From JBEKIK01 sp963838495 (GTDB lineage Bacteria; Planctomycetota; Planctomycetia; Pirellulales; Thermoguttaceae), in assembly GCA_963838495.1 (NCBI GenBank), contig CAWIRC010000002.1, forward strand, positions 682,001-746,000: a DNA stretch of 64,000 nucleotides, read 5' to 3'. A model generated the notes under the pieces. The model was not told where the DNA came from. It saw nothing but the letters and a program-made list of their open reading frames with translations, and did not search any database. Numbering within the stretch: position 1 is the first letter of the stretch; every line of letters starts with the position of its first letter. The position numbers and the translations under genes were made by a program. Below are positions 63,491-64,000 of the stretch, piece after piece.

Positions 63491-64000
63491 TTATCGCCCC
63501 AATTGCAGCAAGGTATCGAGCATGGTCTGCACCGTGGTGATTACTTTCGTATTGGATCTATACATCGTGGAAGCCAGAATCAGATCGATGAGGTTTCCTC
63601 CCACGTCGGCGTTGGACAATTCTATCGCCCCGGACACGACCGAGCCGATGCCGTTTTCGCCGGGACCGCCGATTATTGGATTTCCCGAATTCATGCCCGG
63701 GGCATACAGGTTGCCGCCGAGTTGCACGAGACCGTTGGGATTCGCGAAATTCGCCAGCATGATCTGGCCGAGATCGCGTCTGGCGCTGTTGCTGAAAACG
63801 CCGGTGATTAGCCCGTTGCTGTTGATGGCGTAACTGGACAGCGTTCCGGGAGGTGAACCGTCTTGTGTTTTATACTGTAAGCTAATGTTCGCCGCCAGAC
63901 CGGAAACATTATTCAAATCCAAATTGAATTTCAACGGTTTCACCGAGGCCACATTATCACGATTGATGGATATAGTGTCCGGTATTACGGAGATGAGATT
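63491..64000 (-). CDS. flgE: Flagellar hook protein FlgE, 5' end outside the window
   Basis: The frame stays open to base 64000, so the gene begins beyond the window. The C-terminal part has the FlgE pattern: LSSYAINSNGLITGVFSNSA, QIMLANFANPNGLVQLGGNL, and the last GAIELSNADVGGNLIDLILA, then YRSNTKVITTVQTMLDTLLQ. This C-terminal helix is shared by hook and rod proteins, so FlgE is preferred over FlgF/FlgG by the preceding LSSYAINSNGLI region. It is the first visible gene of the minus-strand flagellar cluster. Confidence 0.85.
   Translation of the reverse strand, partial: NLISVIPDTISINRDNVASVKPLKFNLDLNNVSGLAANISLQYKTQDGSPPGTLSSYAINSNGLITGVFSNSARRDLGQIMLANFANPNGLVQLGGNLYAPGMNSGNPIIGGPGENGIGSVVSGAIELSNADVGGNLIDLILASTMYRSNTKVITTVQTMLDTLLQLGR

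Overview
The window looks like a chromosome segment of a member of the Planctomycetota. By eye it is GC-rich, and it carries several protein types that are typical of that phylum: a DUF1559-type protein, a DUF1570 protein, a TIGR03000-type Cys-rich exported protein, NPCBM and leucine-rich-repeat proteins, HEAT/TPR proteins, and a MoxR/DUF58/VWA/DUF4175 cluster. No rRNA, tRNA or CRISPR was found. Genus-level placement is not possible from the sequence alone.

Layout. 0-10 kb: an ABC ATPase with its partner protein, a TMTC-like membrane TPR protein, a GT87-like glycosyltransferase, a TIGR03960-type radical SAM protein, an exported protein-isoaspartate methyltransferase and a sulfotransferase. 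10.5-15.4 kb: CvpA, an LRR protein, AccA, a Ser/Thr kinase and a small membrane protein. 15.4-26.4 kb: a minus-strand operon moxR > DUF58 > BatA/VWA > VWA > hicA > hicB > DUF4175-like, in which a HicAB toxin-antitoxin pair sits inside an otherwise conserved cluster. 26.9-31.5 kb: a PQQ/beta-propeller protein, a di-haem-type cytochrome c lipoprotein and an STN-domain protein. 32-37 kb: HEAT/TPR, DUF1570, a sugar isomerase and another exported protein. 37-49 kb: a patchwork of housekeeping genes (oligoendopeptidase F, FabH, NRDE/TANGO2, aminotransferase, inositol-phosphate synthase) interleaved with AT-rich or mobile-looking genes (DUF4160-DUF2442, an HNE-repeat nuclease-like protein, a lone AAA ATPase beside a truncated toxin-antitoxin remnant, and a DUF433-DUF5615-TIR operon). 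49.5-54 kb: an exported planctomycete operon (hypothetical, prenyltransferase-like, NPCBM, DUF1559). 54.3-57.2 kb: truA, asd and the TIGR03000 protein. 57.4-64 kb: the flagellar export cluster flgE-fliL-fliN-fliO-fliP-fliQ-fliR-flhB, all minus strand, lacking fliM.

Two genome-scale signals cut across this map. First, about twenty single-base frameshifts break genes that are otherwise well conserved (radical SAM, pcm, inositol-phosphate synthase, aminotransferase, fliQ, fliN, pepF and others), which suggests an unpolished assembly more than mass gene decay. Second, the DNA is full of short dispersed palindromes and 7-bp tandem arrays. Several lie inside reading frames and are translated in frame, including in signal peptides, and two larger nested inverted-repeat elements look like MITEs.

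Best candidates for undescribed biology are the three-gene DUF433-DUF5615-TIR operon (47.3-48.7 kb), the AT-rich lone AAA ATPase (43.0-44.5 kb), HicAB embedded in the MoxR/VWA operon, and the in-frame repeat insertions.
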